Positions 1 to 5,849 of a stretch of DNA of 6,089 nt are shown here, one piece after another. Source of the stretch: Thioalkalivibrio nitratireducens (GTDB lineage: Bacteria > Pseudomonadota > Gammaproteobacteria > Ectothiorhodospirales > Ectothiorhodospiraceae). A program made the position numbers and the translations under genes. Each line of letters begins with the position of its first letter. Position 1 is the first letter of the stretch. Under the pieces are notes generated by a model. It saw only the letters and a program-made list of their open reading frames with translations. It ran no database searches and was not told the origin of the DNA. The DNA lies in NCBI GenBank assembly GCA_011390385.1, contig JAABSN010000200.1, forward strand, positions 1 to 6,089, in the 5' to 3' direction.

Positions 1-94
1 CGACATCCACCGCGCTACAGCCGGGCAGCAAAGAAACCGCCCCGACTAAACCGGTCGCGAGCAGCATGGAGAGTAAACGCATTGAATCTTTCAT
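1..94 (-). CDS. Partial lipoprotein-like protein, N-terminus only (cut by window edge)
   Basis: An open frame on the minus strand starts with ATG at 94-92 and runs off the left edge after 31 codons. It encodes a short basic start (MKDSMRLL), a hydrophobic stretch of about 16 residues, then LLPGC with the cysteine at residue 26. That is the layout of a bacterial lipoprotein signal peptide, cut before Cys26 and lipid-anchored. The proline just before the Gly-Cys is not the preferred residue, so an ordinary secreted or membrane protein remains possible. A second in-frame ATG at 82-80 gives a shorter, more typical signal peptide starting MRLL and may be the true start, since GGGG sits directly against the first ATG and leaves no room for a ribosome site. 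The gene lies 74 bp downstream of the MscS stop on the same strand with no obvious terminator between, so readthrough is plausible. The mature domain is outside the window and its function cannot be judged. Confidence 0.6.
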   Translation of the reverse strand, partial: MKDSMRLLSMLLATGLVGAVSLLPGCSAVDV

Positions 95-109
95 CCCCAA
101 CGATAGGCA

Positions 110-123
110 CTCAAATGGTTGAG
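110..123. repeat. Short perfect inverted repeat upstream of the lipoprotein gene
   Basis: CTCAA-ATGG-TTGAG is a perfect 5-bp inverted repeat with a 4-nt spacer, 16 bp before the lipoprotein start codon at 94. It could be a small operator or a weak RNA hairpin in the leader. At this length it may also be chance. Confidence 0.25.
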
Positions 124-168
124 GAATGTCACGTGGCCGTACATCGCGACACCTGAAAGAAATTGACC

Positions 169-1635
169 CTAACCGCTCTCCTCCGCAGTCGGCGGCGTCA
201 GGAGATTCTCCCCCGGTGTCCAGGAGTGACGCGCCTGTTCTTTGATGTCCTCCGCTTCGCTGCCCAGCCCCCCTTCCGCCTTCGTCGCGACCGTGTCGGG
301 CTCCATGCTCGGCTTCTTTGCGCCGGCTGCGGCGGCTATGGGCGCTAGCCCCGACCCTTCGCCTTCGATCATGCGCACCGGCACACCGTCTGGGAAGGTC
401 ATTTCACGCGCCTCGTCCGGCAGCGAGATATCCGCATCCTGAAAAGCCCGCTTGACCAGCCGAATGATGGACGACCTGACTTTCAGCCAACTGTGTCGGC
501 TTCCATCGAGCCAGAAATAAACCCGCAGGTTGACGGTCGACGCCCCGAGGCTCTCCACCAGCACCCAGGGCTCGGGCTCATCCAGAACCGCCGGGTGGTC
601 CGCGAGCACCTTCAAGGCAACATCCTGCGCAAACGAGATGGCGTTGTCGTAGCCGATGCCGACCACGAAGTCATTGCGGAGCGTGGGGTTGCTTGTGAAG
701 TTGCGGATCGTGCTCTTGAAGACCGTCGCATTGGGGACCTGCACCTGGTTGCCATCGAGCGTCATCAGGACCGTCGTGCGTGAGGTCAGCCGCTGGATGT
801 AGCCCGTGACGCTCGCGACCTCGATCAGATCGCCCTCGCGGAACGGCTGTTGCAGGCTCAGGAAAAGACTGGCCAGAAAGTTCTCGGTGATGTCGCGGAA
901 CGCGATACCCACCACCAGGCCGATCAGCCCCGTGCCGCCGACCACCGTCAGTGCGAGCTGCGTCAGCCCGGCGATCCGCAGCACCAGGTACAGCCCGGCC
1001 ACCATCACCAGCATCCCGCCGGCCCGGGCGATGACCTCCCGCAGCAGCCGGCTGAGGGATCGCCCGATCAGCCCGCGCCGCAGGACGATCACCGTCAACC
1101 GCGCGAACAACCATGAAATAAATATGACAACCAGCGCCACCACGATCAAAGGCAAGAGCCGAACCAGCCCGCGCACCAGATCACCGAGCACCGCCAAAGT
1201 CGGTTCGAAATCCCAGACCGTGGTAGGCGAGACCTCGATCTGATTGACGACCGCGACCACGCCCTGCGTATTCTTCGCTAAATCACTGGCCCACTGCTTG
1301 GATTCATCGTTCTGCGTCGTGCCCTGCAGGAAAACGACGCCCTCCTGGACCCTGACCTCGGGCTCGCCGAACCAGCCCGTCGCGGCAAGGATGTCCGCGA
1401 TGCGATGGCCGATCTCGTCATCATCCGCAGCGGGTTTCACCTCGACCTTGCCCGGGGCCTCGGGCTTGCCCTCCGGCGGCTTGGTCGGCACCGGCGGGTC
1501 CGCGCTGCCTTCGATCGGCTGGGCCGACACCGTGTTTATCATCAAGAAGGCGCAGCACAGGAGCATCGCGCAGAGTAGCCGGGGCACTGCCGCGGCCAGG
1601 CTGTCTCGGATTGTTCGACCAGAGATCTCGTCCAT
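169..1635 (-). CDS. MscS-family mechanosensitive channel with periplasmic BON domain
   Basis: This 488-residue inner-membrane protein probably belongs to the small-conductance mechanosensitive channel family, which releases solutes on hypo-osmotic shock. Residues 14-39 form a signal peptide ending near TVSA-QP. A Pro/Lys-rich linker follows (about 43-68), then a BON-like domain (about 72-136) with the typical GVVFLQGT and GVVAVVNQIEV strands. Helices lie near 156-180 and 204-227. The pore-lining TM3 and following segment (about 231-264) read GGTGLIGLVVGIAFRD, then ENFLASLFL and QPFREGDLIEV. The beta domain continues to DGNQVQVPNATV and IRNFT, followed by the C-terminal alpha/beta domain (to about 410) and an Ala/Glu-rich tail of about 75 residues. 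MscS itself is about 286 residues, so the N-terminal addition and tail are extra. I chose ATG 1635 because it gives the more normal signal peptide. GTG at 1683 would add 16 residues; neither has a clear ribosome site. The family call is strong, the exact start is not. Confidence 0.88.
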   Translation of the reverse strand: MDEISGRTIRDSLAAAVPRLLCAMLLCCAFLMINTVSAQPIEGSADPPVPTKPPEGKPEAPGKVEVKPAADDDEIGHRIADILAATGWFGEPEVRVQEGVVFLQGTTQNDESKQWASDLAKNTQGVVAVVNQIEVSPTTVWDFEPTLAVLGDLVRGLVRLLPLIVVALVVIFISWLFARLTVIVLRRGLIGRSLSRLLREVIARAGGMLVMVAGLYLVLRIAGLTQLALTVVGGTGLIGLVVGIAFRDITENFLASLFLSLQQPFREGDLIEVASVTGYIQRLTSRTTVLMTLDGNQVQVPNATVFKSTIRNFTSNPTLRNDFVVGIGYDNAISFAQDVALKVLADHPAVLDEPEPWVLVESLGASTVNLRVYFWLDGSRHSWLKVRSSIIRLVKRAFQDADISLPDEAREMTFPDGVPVRMIEGEGSGLAPIAAAAGAKKPSMEPDTVATKAEGGLGSEAEDIKEQARHSWTPGENLLTPPTAEESG

Positions 1636-1703
1636 TCGCGTCTGCCGATCCGCCCGAGGGGTTGATGTGCCAAGGTTCCTCACATCTTAGGAGCAACCGT
1701 CAT

Positions 1704-1755
1704 CAACAGAGCACGACAACAGAGCACGACGCGTAAGCGAGTGAAAAGAGCACGA
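1704..1755 (+). repeat. Phased 13-bp direct repeats (AGAGCACGA core)
   Basis: CAACAGAGCACGA occurs twice back to back (1704-1716 and 1717-1729). The 9-nt core AGAGCACGA returns at 1747-1755. Core starts are 1708, 1721 and 1747, spaced 13 and 26 bp, so all three sit on one 13-bp register with one degenerate slot at 1734-1742. The array lies 70-120 bp upstream of the MscS ATG at 1635. It may be a leftover of slipped duplication or a multi-site binding region; the sequence does not decide. Confidence 0.6.
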
Positions 1756-1770
1756 AGCCGGAGGCCAAGG

Positions 1771-1805
1771 CCGGGGGGATGTCCGGGGGATGTCCGGGGG
1801 GGACG
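1771..1805 (+). repeat. G-tract tandem repeat, possible G-quadruplex
   Basis: Three consecutive units of 11-12 bp begin with CC followed by 6, 5 and 7 guanines (CCGGGGGGATGT, CCGGGGGATGT, CCGGGGGGGACG). Because the last run of seven can be split into two G3 tracts, the plus strand has the four tracts needed for an intramolecular G-quadruplex with 6-nt loops. For the leftward genes this strand is the template, so transcripts across it would carry C runs. Unit length differs by one G, as expected of slippage. Confidence 0.6.
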
Positions 1806-1843
1806 ACGCGATCTGATCCAATGACAACGCAGCGGGTACAGCG

Positions 1844-1876
1844 CCAGCGGGCTGGTCGGCGTTTTGGCACCCGACC
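1844..1876 (-). terminator. Hairpin(s) just downstream of the nitroreductase gene
   Basis: GGTCGG (1854-1859) and CCGACC (1871-1876) form a perfect 6-bp stem with an 11-nt loop, starting 9 nt beyond the nitroreductase stop codon on the minus strand. An overlapping alternative stem, CCAGC-GG-GCTGG, spans 1844-1855. There is no T-run after either stem in the direction of transcription, so this is not a classic intrinsic terminator. It may protect the 3' end or act with Rho. Confidence 0.3.
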
Positions 1877-1885
1877 TGCAACTTG

Positions 1886-2545
1886 CTAGACCTCCCGCAT
1901 CCACGCTTCGCCGCGCTTGTCGCGGTGACTGCCGGGCTTGCGCTCTTTCGACTCGTCCATCATCTCGGGGTACTCGATGAACACCCCGGCCAGGAAACGC
2001 TCGCCCGACGGGATACGCAGGTAATCGAACATGTCCGGCTTACGCAACGCCCCGCCGCTGGACCAGTACGTGCCCATGCCGTGGGCGGTCAGCAGCAACA
2101 GCAGGTTCTGCACCATCGCGGCCGACGCGGCGAGGTGTTCCTCATCCCGCGTACGCCGCTCTTCCCGCACCGCATCACTGATCGGCTTGCCCGGCTCGGC
2201 GTCGAACTCCGGCAGCCAGGTCACCAGGACCGCCGCGCTGCAGCCGGCCAGCAGCAGCGGCAGCTTCCCCGTATCGCCATGTTCGTCGTGCAGGTGGTGC
2301 GCCGTCTTGATCGCCTGGTCGTGCCAGAGCACGTGCGCCCGCCAGGGCTCGGCGATGCCCGCCGGCTGGCGCGCAAAATGAAACGGCGCCATCCCCGCCG
2401 CCCCCAGCGCCGAAAGCACCTGCGGCCGACGCAGCGCATCGACCACATCGGGCACCGGCTGGTGGTCGGCGAGTTGGGACAAGACCTTCTCGGTCCGCCG
2501 GGCACGGACGACCTGTTCAACGATCTGGGCGTGGTGGTCTGACAT
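1886..2545 (-). CDS. Nitroreductase-family FMN-dependent oxidoreductase
   Basis: This 219-residue soluble protein resembles nitroreductase-fold flavoproteins, which usually work as dimers with FMN and NAD(P)H on nitro compounds, quinones or flavin-like substrates. The N-terminal ARRTEK (15-20) sits where the family has an RRSxR-type FMN-phosphate motif. AGMAPFHF (50-57) followed by EPWRAHVL (66-73) matches the AP...QPWR segment. KLPLLLAGCSAAVLV (94-108) is the central strand. AASAAMVQNLLLLLTAHGMGTYWSSGG (139-165) matches the dimer helix and following glycine-rich flavin loop, and ERFLAGVFIEYPE (182-194) the final strand. Length is near that of stand-alone family members. The start ATG at 2545 has no clear ribosome site. 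It is divergent from the 2656-3294 gene and separated by about 200 bp from the MscS gene, so probably a single-gene unit. The physiological substrate cannot be told from sequence. Family confidence is high. Confidence 0.86.
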   Translation of the reverse strand: MSDHHAQIVEQVVRARRTEKVLSQLADHQPVPDVVDALRRPQVLSALGAAGMAPFHFARQPAGIAEPWRAHVLWHDQAIKTAHHLHDEHGDTGKLPLLLAGCSAAVLVTWLPEFDAEPGKPISDAVREERRTRDEEHLAASAAMVQNLLLLLTAHGMGTYWSSGGALRKPDMFDYLRIPSGERFLAGVFIEYPEMMDESKERKPGSHRDKRGEAWMREV

Positions 2546-2590
2546 CGGTTCTGCAGTCTACCGCATGCCGGCAGACGCAGGCGAACGCTT

Positions 2591-2604
2591 CGGAATTGAA
2601 TCCG
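2591..2604. promoter_or_regulatory. Imperfect palindrome overlapping the candidate -35 box
   Basis: CGGAATTGAATCCG reads the same on both strands at 10 of 14 positions (CGGA...TCCG outer arms). It overlaps the candidate -35 element of the rightward gene and lies 46 bp upstream of the nitroreductase start, so a regulator bound here could affect both genes. There is no experimental or family evidence for this; it is a guess from symmetry. Confidence 0.2.
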
Positions 2605-2622
2605 CACAGCCATAAGTATGCT
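2596..2622 (+). promoter_or_regulatory. Candidate sigma70-type promoter for the 212-aa protein gene
   Basis: TTGAAT (2596-2601) and TATGCT (2617-2622) each match 4 of 6 consensus positions, with a 15-nt spacer that is shorter than ideal. Initiation around 2629 would give a leader of about 27 nt before ATG 2656. The region is less GC-rich than its surroundings, which supports a promoter here, but the boxes are weak. Confidence 0.33.
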
Positions 2623-2655
2623 AGTGTTTCCGAACTCAAACCATCGGAACACGCC

Positions 2656-3294
2656 ATGTTCGGCTTTTTGAAACGCGGGCCAAAACCGCCGACGTACCTC
2701 GTCTGGCAGAACGATGCGTCGCGATGGTCGGGGATCTGGCAATCGATCCCGGGACGCACCGGCGATGGCAGGCTCCTGTTCATCGTTCACTTCGATGAGA
2801 CGCTCGCGGTCCTGCACGAACTGCTCGAACAGGACGACCTGATCGCTCATGAGCTGGATGGCGCGCAACAACCAAGCGACCTGGCCAATCTCCCCCCGGG
2901 GATCTATGTCGTTCGCGCTTCGGCGTTGCAAACGCAAACTAAAAACAAGGTGCCGGTCGCGAACACCCCGCTGAAGATCATCGCGATCGAGCCCCATGTG
3001 CTGCCCGACCCCGACCCGCGGTTGCGGTCGGTTGTGAAGCAGATCCGCGGCGATGTCATGTACGAGCACCACGCGAGCCTGGACGACCTGCCGGTGCGGA
3101 TGTTTGCGGGCCAGCGGACCCTTGACCTGTTATCCGTCGCGGGCTTTGGTGAAGGCGACTGCATCGAAAGCAAGATGGTCAGCAACGCGATCATGAACGG
3201 GCAGACAAAGCTGGCGCAGGCCGAGGGCATCGACCCGGCGGTGCAAAGCCTGGCGGCGTGGGAGGCACAACTGCCGGATCGGGATGGCGCTTAG
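2656..3294 (+). CDS. Conserved-looking cytoplasmic protein of unknown function, 212 aa
   Basis: I do not recognise this family. The protein starts MFGFLKRGPKPPTYLVWQND and has no signal peptide or membrane segment, so it is probably cytoplasmic. It looks like two alpha/beta parts. The first (about 12-110) has a strand RLLFIVHF (39-46), a helix TLAVLHELLEQDDLIAHEL (49-67), a strand PGIYVVRASAL (81-91) and another KIIAIEPHVLP (107-117). The second (about 121-190) is mainly helical and contains VMYEHHASLDDLP (134-146), FAGQRTLDLLSVAGF (150-164) and CIESKMVSNAIMNGQTKLAQ (169-188). Adjacent histidines 138-139 and C169 are candidate functional residues. I placed the start at ATG 2656, with weak GGAA at 2646-2649. 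A TTG at 2596 in the same frame would add 20 residues but falls on the candidate promoter. Codon use looks like that of its neighbours. It is the only rightward gene here and diverges from the nitroreductase gene, which may hint at shared control but not at function. Confidence 0.8.
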   Translation: MFGFLKRGPKPPTYLVWQNDASRWSGIWQSIPGRTGDGRLLFIVHFDETLAVLHELLEQDDLIAHELDGAQQPSDLANLPPGIYVVRASALQTQTKNKVPVANTPLKIIAIEPHVLPDPDPRLRSVVKQIRGDVMYEHHASLDDLPVRMFAGQRTLDLLSVAGFGEGDCIESKMVSNAIMNGQTKLAQAEGIDPAVQSLAAWEAQLPDRDGA

Positions 3295-3449
3295 TGCTGC
3301 GTCCGGCGACGGTGTTCGGCAATAGCTCAGTGGCGGTAGCCCTGAACAGGCGTCTGTCACGCTATGGCAGGTCAATCCACACGACACATCACTGCTGAGG
3401 GCTTGCACCCGGAGCTATCCGGGAATCATCGCCAGACGCGACATGCGTA
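3295..3449. other. Convergent intergenic region
   Basis: This 155-bp gap lies between the stop of the rightward 212-aa gene and the stop of the leftward dehydrogenase gene. It contains one clean GC hairpin (3408-3423, listed separately) and a stretch at 3318-3380 with superficial tRNA-like fragments that does not fold as a tRNA. No coding sequence is supported. Confidence 0.6.
3408..3423. terminator. GC-rich hairpin between convergent genes
   Basis: CCCGGA-GCTA-TCCGGG is a perfect 6-bp stem with a 4-nt loop, lying 26 bp beyond the dehydrogenase stop codon and 113 bp beyond the rightward gene's stop. No T-run follows on either strand, so if it ends transcription it does so without the usual U tract. 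With its left flank it closely resembles a hairpin in the rRNA spacer at 6042-6061, so it may be a dispersed repeat instead. Confidence 0.35.
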
Positions 3450-4874
3450 TCACTGGCGAAGCGCTGAGCCAGCGTTGGTCAGGCGTAGAACTTTGCCCGG
3501 GTTATTCAGGACCACGTACACGCTGCCATCCGGGGCGCAGGCCACGTCGCGGACTCGGCCGTGGTTCTTGAGCACGACCTCCTGATGGATCACGCGCCCG
3601 TTGGCGATGTTCAGCCGGCGAAGCTCCTCGTAGCCCAGCCCGGTCACAAACAGGTGGTTCTTCCAGCGCGGGAAATGGTCCCCGCGTACGAAGTCCATGC
3701 CACAGACCGCGATGCTCGGCGTCCAGTACAGCACCGGCTGCTGCATGCCCTCTTTCGTCTGGATGTCGCTGACCGGCTTGCCGTTGTAGTTGATGCCGTA
3801 GGTGATGACCGGCCAGCCGTAGTTCACGCCCTTCTCTACGATGTTCAGTTCATCGCCGCCCATCGGCCCGTGCTCGGTCGACCACAGTTCCCCGGTTTCC
3901 GGGTGTGTCGCCAAACCCTGCGGGTTGCGATTGCCGAAAGTATAGATCGATGGCAGCGCGTCTTCTGCATCGACGAACGGATTGTCCTCCGGGATCGTGC
4001 CGTCCGCATGGATGCGATGGACCTTGCCGTTGGGCCGGGAAATGTCCTGCGCCTGGTCCTGTTGGCCGCGGTCACCGATCGTGAAGTAGAGATACCCCTC
4101 GGGATCAAAGGCCATTCGGCAGCCGAAGTGCACGCCCGAGACGATATAGCTTTCTTCCGGGGCCTCGAACAGCACCTGCTGTTGCACCCAGGCGTGGTCA
4201 CGGATCTTGCCGCGGACGATGCGCGTCATCGCGGGGCGTCGGCGGTCATCCCCCTGCTCGCTTGCATGCGAATAGGCGAGATACACCCAGCCGTTCTTCT
4301 CGTAGTCAGGGTCAATCACGACATCGAGCAGCCCGCCCTGCCCGACCGCGAAGACCTCGGGCGTGCCCTTGATCGGGTCCGGGAGAACTTTTCCGTTTTT
4401 CATCAGCCGCAGTGCGCCGGGCCGCTCGGTCAGCAGCGCGGTGTCCTTATCGATAAAGGTCAACGCCCAGGGGATATCAAGCCCCTCCGCGATGACCTCG
4501 ACCTTGACGTCATAGTCCCGGGTTTCGAGCTTCTCGGGCAACGCCCGCTTCTCGGGGTCCGCGTTTTCTTCACGCTCCAGGATGTAGCTGACGACCTGAT
4601 TGATCTGCTGGTCCGAGAGCTTGTCCTGGTAGTCGGGCATGCCGAAGGCCGAGATGCCGAACTTGATGTTGCGCGTGATGCTGCCCCGGCCCGCGCCGTA
4701 CTGCCAGACGCCATCGATCATCGACTGCGCGTTGCCGCCGGTCAGGTCCCGGCCGTGGCACGAGGCGCAGTGCTGCTGGTAGACGGCCTTGCCGGCCTCG
4801 ATGTTGTTCTGCGCGTTGCCGATCGCAGCGGGTATGGCAAGTAGCATGCACGTCGTAAGGGTTCTTAGAATCAT
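3450..4874 (-). CDS. Cytochrome c / PQQ-dependent aldose sugar dehydrogenase fusion
   Basis: This 474-residue exported protein is predicted to oxidise sugars with pyrroloquinoline quinone and pass electrons to its own haem. A signal peptide (1-21) ends near GNA-QN. A class I cytochrome c domain follows (about 24-103), with haem motif CASCH (36-40) and probable axial Met79 in FGMPD. The remainder is a six-bladed propeller of the soluble glucose dehydrogenase/YliI type (Pfam GSDH). It shows GLDIPWALTF (131-140), LLTERPGALRL (147-157), GQGGLLDVVIDPDY (178-191), VHFGCRMAFDPEGYLYFTIGDRG (248-270), NGKVHRIHADG (282-292), FGNRNPQGLATHP (313-325), EHGPMGGDELN (334-344) and NYGWPVITYG (351-360). H249 matches the catalytic-base position of soluble glucose dehydrogenase, and R316-N317 its RN pair. 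ATG 4874 is chosen because AGAAAGG lies 9 nt upstream and a signal peptide follows. It is 55 bp downstream of the pseudopilin gene on the same strand. Substrate is unknown. Confidence 0.92.
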   Translation of the reverse strand: MILRTLTTCMLLAIPAAIGNAQNNIEAGKAVYQQHCASCHGRDLTGGNAQSMIDGVWQYGAGRGSITRNIKFGISAFGMPDYQDKLSDQQINQVVSYILEREENADPEKRALPEKLETRDYDVKVEVIAEGLDIPWALTFIDKDTALLTERPGALRLMKNGKVLPDPIKGTPEVFAVGQGGLLDVVIDPDYEKNGWVYLAYSHASEQGDDRRRPAMTRIVRGKIRDHAWVQQQVLFEAPEESYIVSGVHFGCRMAFDPEGYLYFTIGDRGQQDQAQDISRPNGKVHRIHADGTIPEDNPFVDAEDALPSIYTFGNRNPQGLATHPETGELWSTEHGPMGGDELNIVEKGVNYGWPVITYGINYNGKPVSDIQTKEGMQQPVLYWTPSIAVCGMDFVRGDHFPRWKNHLFVTGLGYEELRRLNIANGRVIHQEVVLKNHGRVRDVACAPDGSVYVVLNNPGKVLRLTNAGSALRQ

Positions 4875-4883
4875 CGGATATTG

Positions 4884-4890
4884 CCTTTCT
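4884..4890 (-). promoter_or_regulatory. Ribosome binding site that sets the dehydrogenase start
   Basis: On the minus strand AGAAAGG stands 9 nt before ATG 4874. It is the clearest ribosome site in the window, pairs partly with the CCTCC of the 16S end visible at the right edge, and rules out longer in-frame starts that would overlap the pseudopilin gene. Confidence 0.6.
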
Positions 4891-4929
4891 GTACGCGATG
4901 TGTTCTCAGTTATGTTCAAAATCGTGCGG

Positions 4930-5646
4930 TCACCGCTCGCCGAGGATCTCCCAGATCGTCTGCTGAGCGGGGTTGTTTGCCGGGTCCAGGCCCGCGCACT
5001 GTTCGAGCGGGTCGCTGAAGTCCGCACGCTCGCGCCACGCCACGCCGCTGTCGGCATAGAGCACGTGAACGCCGTCGCCGTGACGCGTGTCCAGCCGCTC
5101 GGGCAGGCCCACGCCATCGGACAAAAGCGGCTGGGCCGGCTCAAGCTTGTCCATGTTCGGCCAGGGCATCGGCGGGTCGAGTTCGTCAGGGCTGGTGGCC
5201 CACACCCAGTCCATGAACGGGTACGAGGCGTAACCGCCCTCGGTGTTCGCGTCCGGGGTCTCGCCGGGTGGCCAGGGGTTCTCCGCCGTGTTGTACGACT
5301 GCTTCGCCGCGGTCTCCGAAGGACAATACAGCGCCTGCCCCTCCGTCATGTACCCGCCGGTGTACAGGTGCCCGAACAGGACGAATTTCCCGCTAGTGCC
5401 GCTGTAGACCATCGTGTTCCACTGGTACCGGCCGCCGCGATACCCCAGCGGCAGCCGGCCCCCGCGGTCCGATGCGAAGCTGTACAGCGTCTGGTGCGTC
5501 GAACGCAGATTCGCCTGGCACTGCGTCTCGCGCGCGGACTCGCGCGCCTTGCCCAGGGCGGGCAGCAGCACCGCGATAAGCAGCGCGATAATACTGACCA
5601 CGACCAGCAATTCGATCAACGTAAAAGCGTGGCGACGTTTAACCAT
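4930..5646 (-). CDS. Prepilin-type pseudopilin with H-X9-DG-like domain
   Basis: This 238-residue protein begins [20 protein letters not shown], a type IV prepilin/type II secretion pseudopilin signal. A basic leader (KRR) is followed by cleavage after Ala7, with Phe8 as the first mature residue and Glu12 as the conserved +5 glutamate. The hydrophobic helix runs to about residue 31 and ends LLPALGKAR, as is usual in planctomycete members that form very large paralogous families. The C-terminal part carries the prepilin-associated H-X9-DG signature as H189...D199-S200, with Ser in place of Gly. Cys43, Cys108 and Cys217 could form disulfides. It is presumably processed by prepilin peptidase and placed in the inner membrane or periplasm; its specific role is unknown. 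Start 5646 follows from the signal; a longer frame opens at 5862 but lies in the rRNA-operon hairpin. There is no Shine-Dalgarno. It lies upstream of the dehydrogenase gene and could be cotranscribed with it. Confidence 0.9.
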   Translation of the reverse strand: MVKRRHAFTLIELLVVVSIIALLIAVLLPALGKARESARETQCQANLRSTHQTLYSFASDRGGRLPLGYRGGRYQWNTMVYSGTSGKFVLFGHLYTGGYMTEGQALYCPSETAAKQSYNTAENPWPPGETPDANTEGGYASYPFMDWVWATSPDELDPPMPWPNMDKLEPAQPLLSDGVGLPERLDTRHGDGVHVLYADSGVAWRERADFSDPLEQCAGLDPANNPAQQTIWEILGER

Positions 5647-5648
5647 TG

Positions 5649-5675
5649 GAAGCATCATATCGCATCGTATGCTTC
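5649..5675 (-). promoter_or_regulatory. Inverted repeat and -10-like box abutting the pseudopilin start
   Basis: GAAGCAT (5649-5655) and ATGCTTC (5669-5675) form a perfect 7-bp inverted repeat with a 13-nt loop, ending 2 nt before the pseudopilin ATG. Inside it, on the minus strand, TATGAT (complement of 5654-5659) matches 5 of 6 positions of a -10 box and lies 7 nt before the ATG. No -35 box is visible at a suitable distance. A leaderless transcript from here would explain the missing ribosome site. Alternatively the repeat is an operator or an RNA hairpin that hides the start. Confidence 0.4.
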
Positions 5676-5849
5676 GCCCCCGCGTGGTGACGCGACGGTT
5701 CTGAATCGCCGCGGTTCGCGGACGGCAGACGGCTCGCTCAACGATCGGACGCACCGCACCGCTAAACCCGCACAAGGCAAGACTGACCACGACAACACAA
5801 AGCCCGCGAATCGAACGCACACCTGCCAGTGAATCGGTCAATAAAGACA
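5676..5849. other. Non-coding region between rRNA-operon hairpin and pseudopilin leader
   Basis: About 174 bp contain no supported gene. The minus-strand pseudopilin frame stays open through it, but the encoded sequence lacks the features of a leader peptide, and the real signal begins only at 5646. No clear promoter boxes are visible. There is no 23S or 5S rRNA sequence here. Confidence 0.55.

Larger units (their letters stand above)
1636..1885. other. Intergenic region between nitroreductase stop and MscS start
   Basis: This stretch separates two minus-strand genes; its first 48 bp would be coding if the MscS gene starts at GTG 1683. It holds a hairpin just after the nitroreductase stop, a G-rich tandem repeat and phased 13-bp repeats, listed separately. 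On the plus strand, GCGTAAGCGAGTG (1731-1743) followed by GAAGCCGGAGGC (1754-1765) resembles motifs I recall as common in planctomycete intergenic DNA; this is memory, not a search. A TTGTCA resembling a -35 box lies on the minus strand near 1825, but no -10 box sits at the right distance, so I do not call a promoter. I see no further coding sequence. Confidence 0.6.

Noticed and set aside
1704..1755. Repeats considered as a CRISPR array or replication-origin iterons
   Set aside because: Units are too short and directly adjacent for CRISPR, and no replication initiator gene, DnaA boxes or AT-rich melting region is nearby.
1883..2542. Plus-strand open frame almost exactly opposite the nitroreductase gene
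   Set aside because: The minus-strand product has clear nitroreductase motifs; the plus-strand product is Arg/His-rich with no motif.
2221..3072. Minus-strand open frame overlapping both the nitroreductase and the 212-aa protein genes
   Set aside because: It runs antisense to one real gene and out of frame in another, and its C-terminal part becomes Arg/Ser-rich, typical of a shadow frame.
3318..3380. tRNA-Asp-like fragments (TAGCTCAGTGG, CTGTCACGC, GGTCAATCC)
   Set aside because: The D-arm and anticodon stems do not pair properly, no acceptor stem can be built and the T loop lacks the usual sequence. At most it is a decayed remnant; more likely chance.
3561..4844. Long open frame on the plus strand opposite the sugar dehydrogenase
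   Set aside because: It mirrors a well-recognised gene in high-GC DNA. Its translation is rich in Arg, Val, Asp and His with no family features, and no ribosome site or promoter serves it.
4875..5144. Upstream extension of the dehydrogenase frame to 5144
   Set aside because: The extra 90 residues would overlap the pseudopilin gene and precede a proper signal peptide. A good ribosome site supports ATG 4874.
4789..5832. Long open frame on the plus strand opposite the pseudopilin and its leader
   Set aside because: It overlaps the dehydrogenase start and the whole pseudopilin gene. The product is low-complexity Arg/Val/Ala-rich and resembles nothing known.
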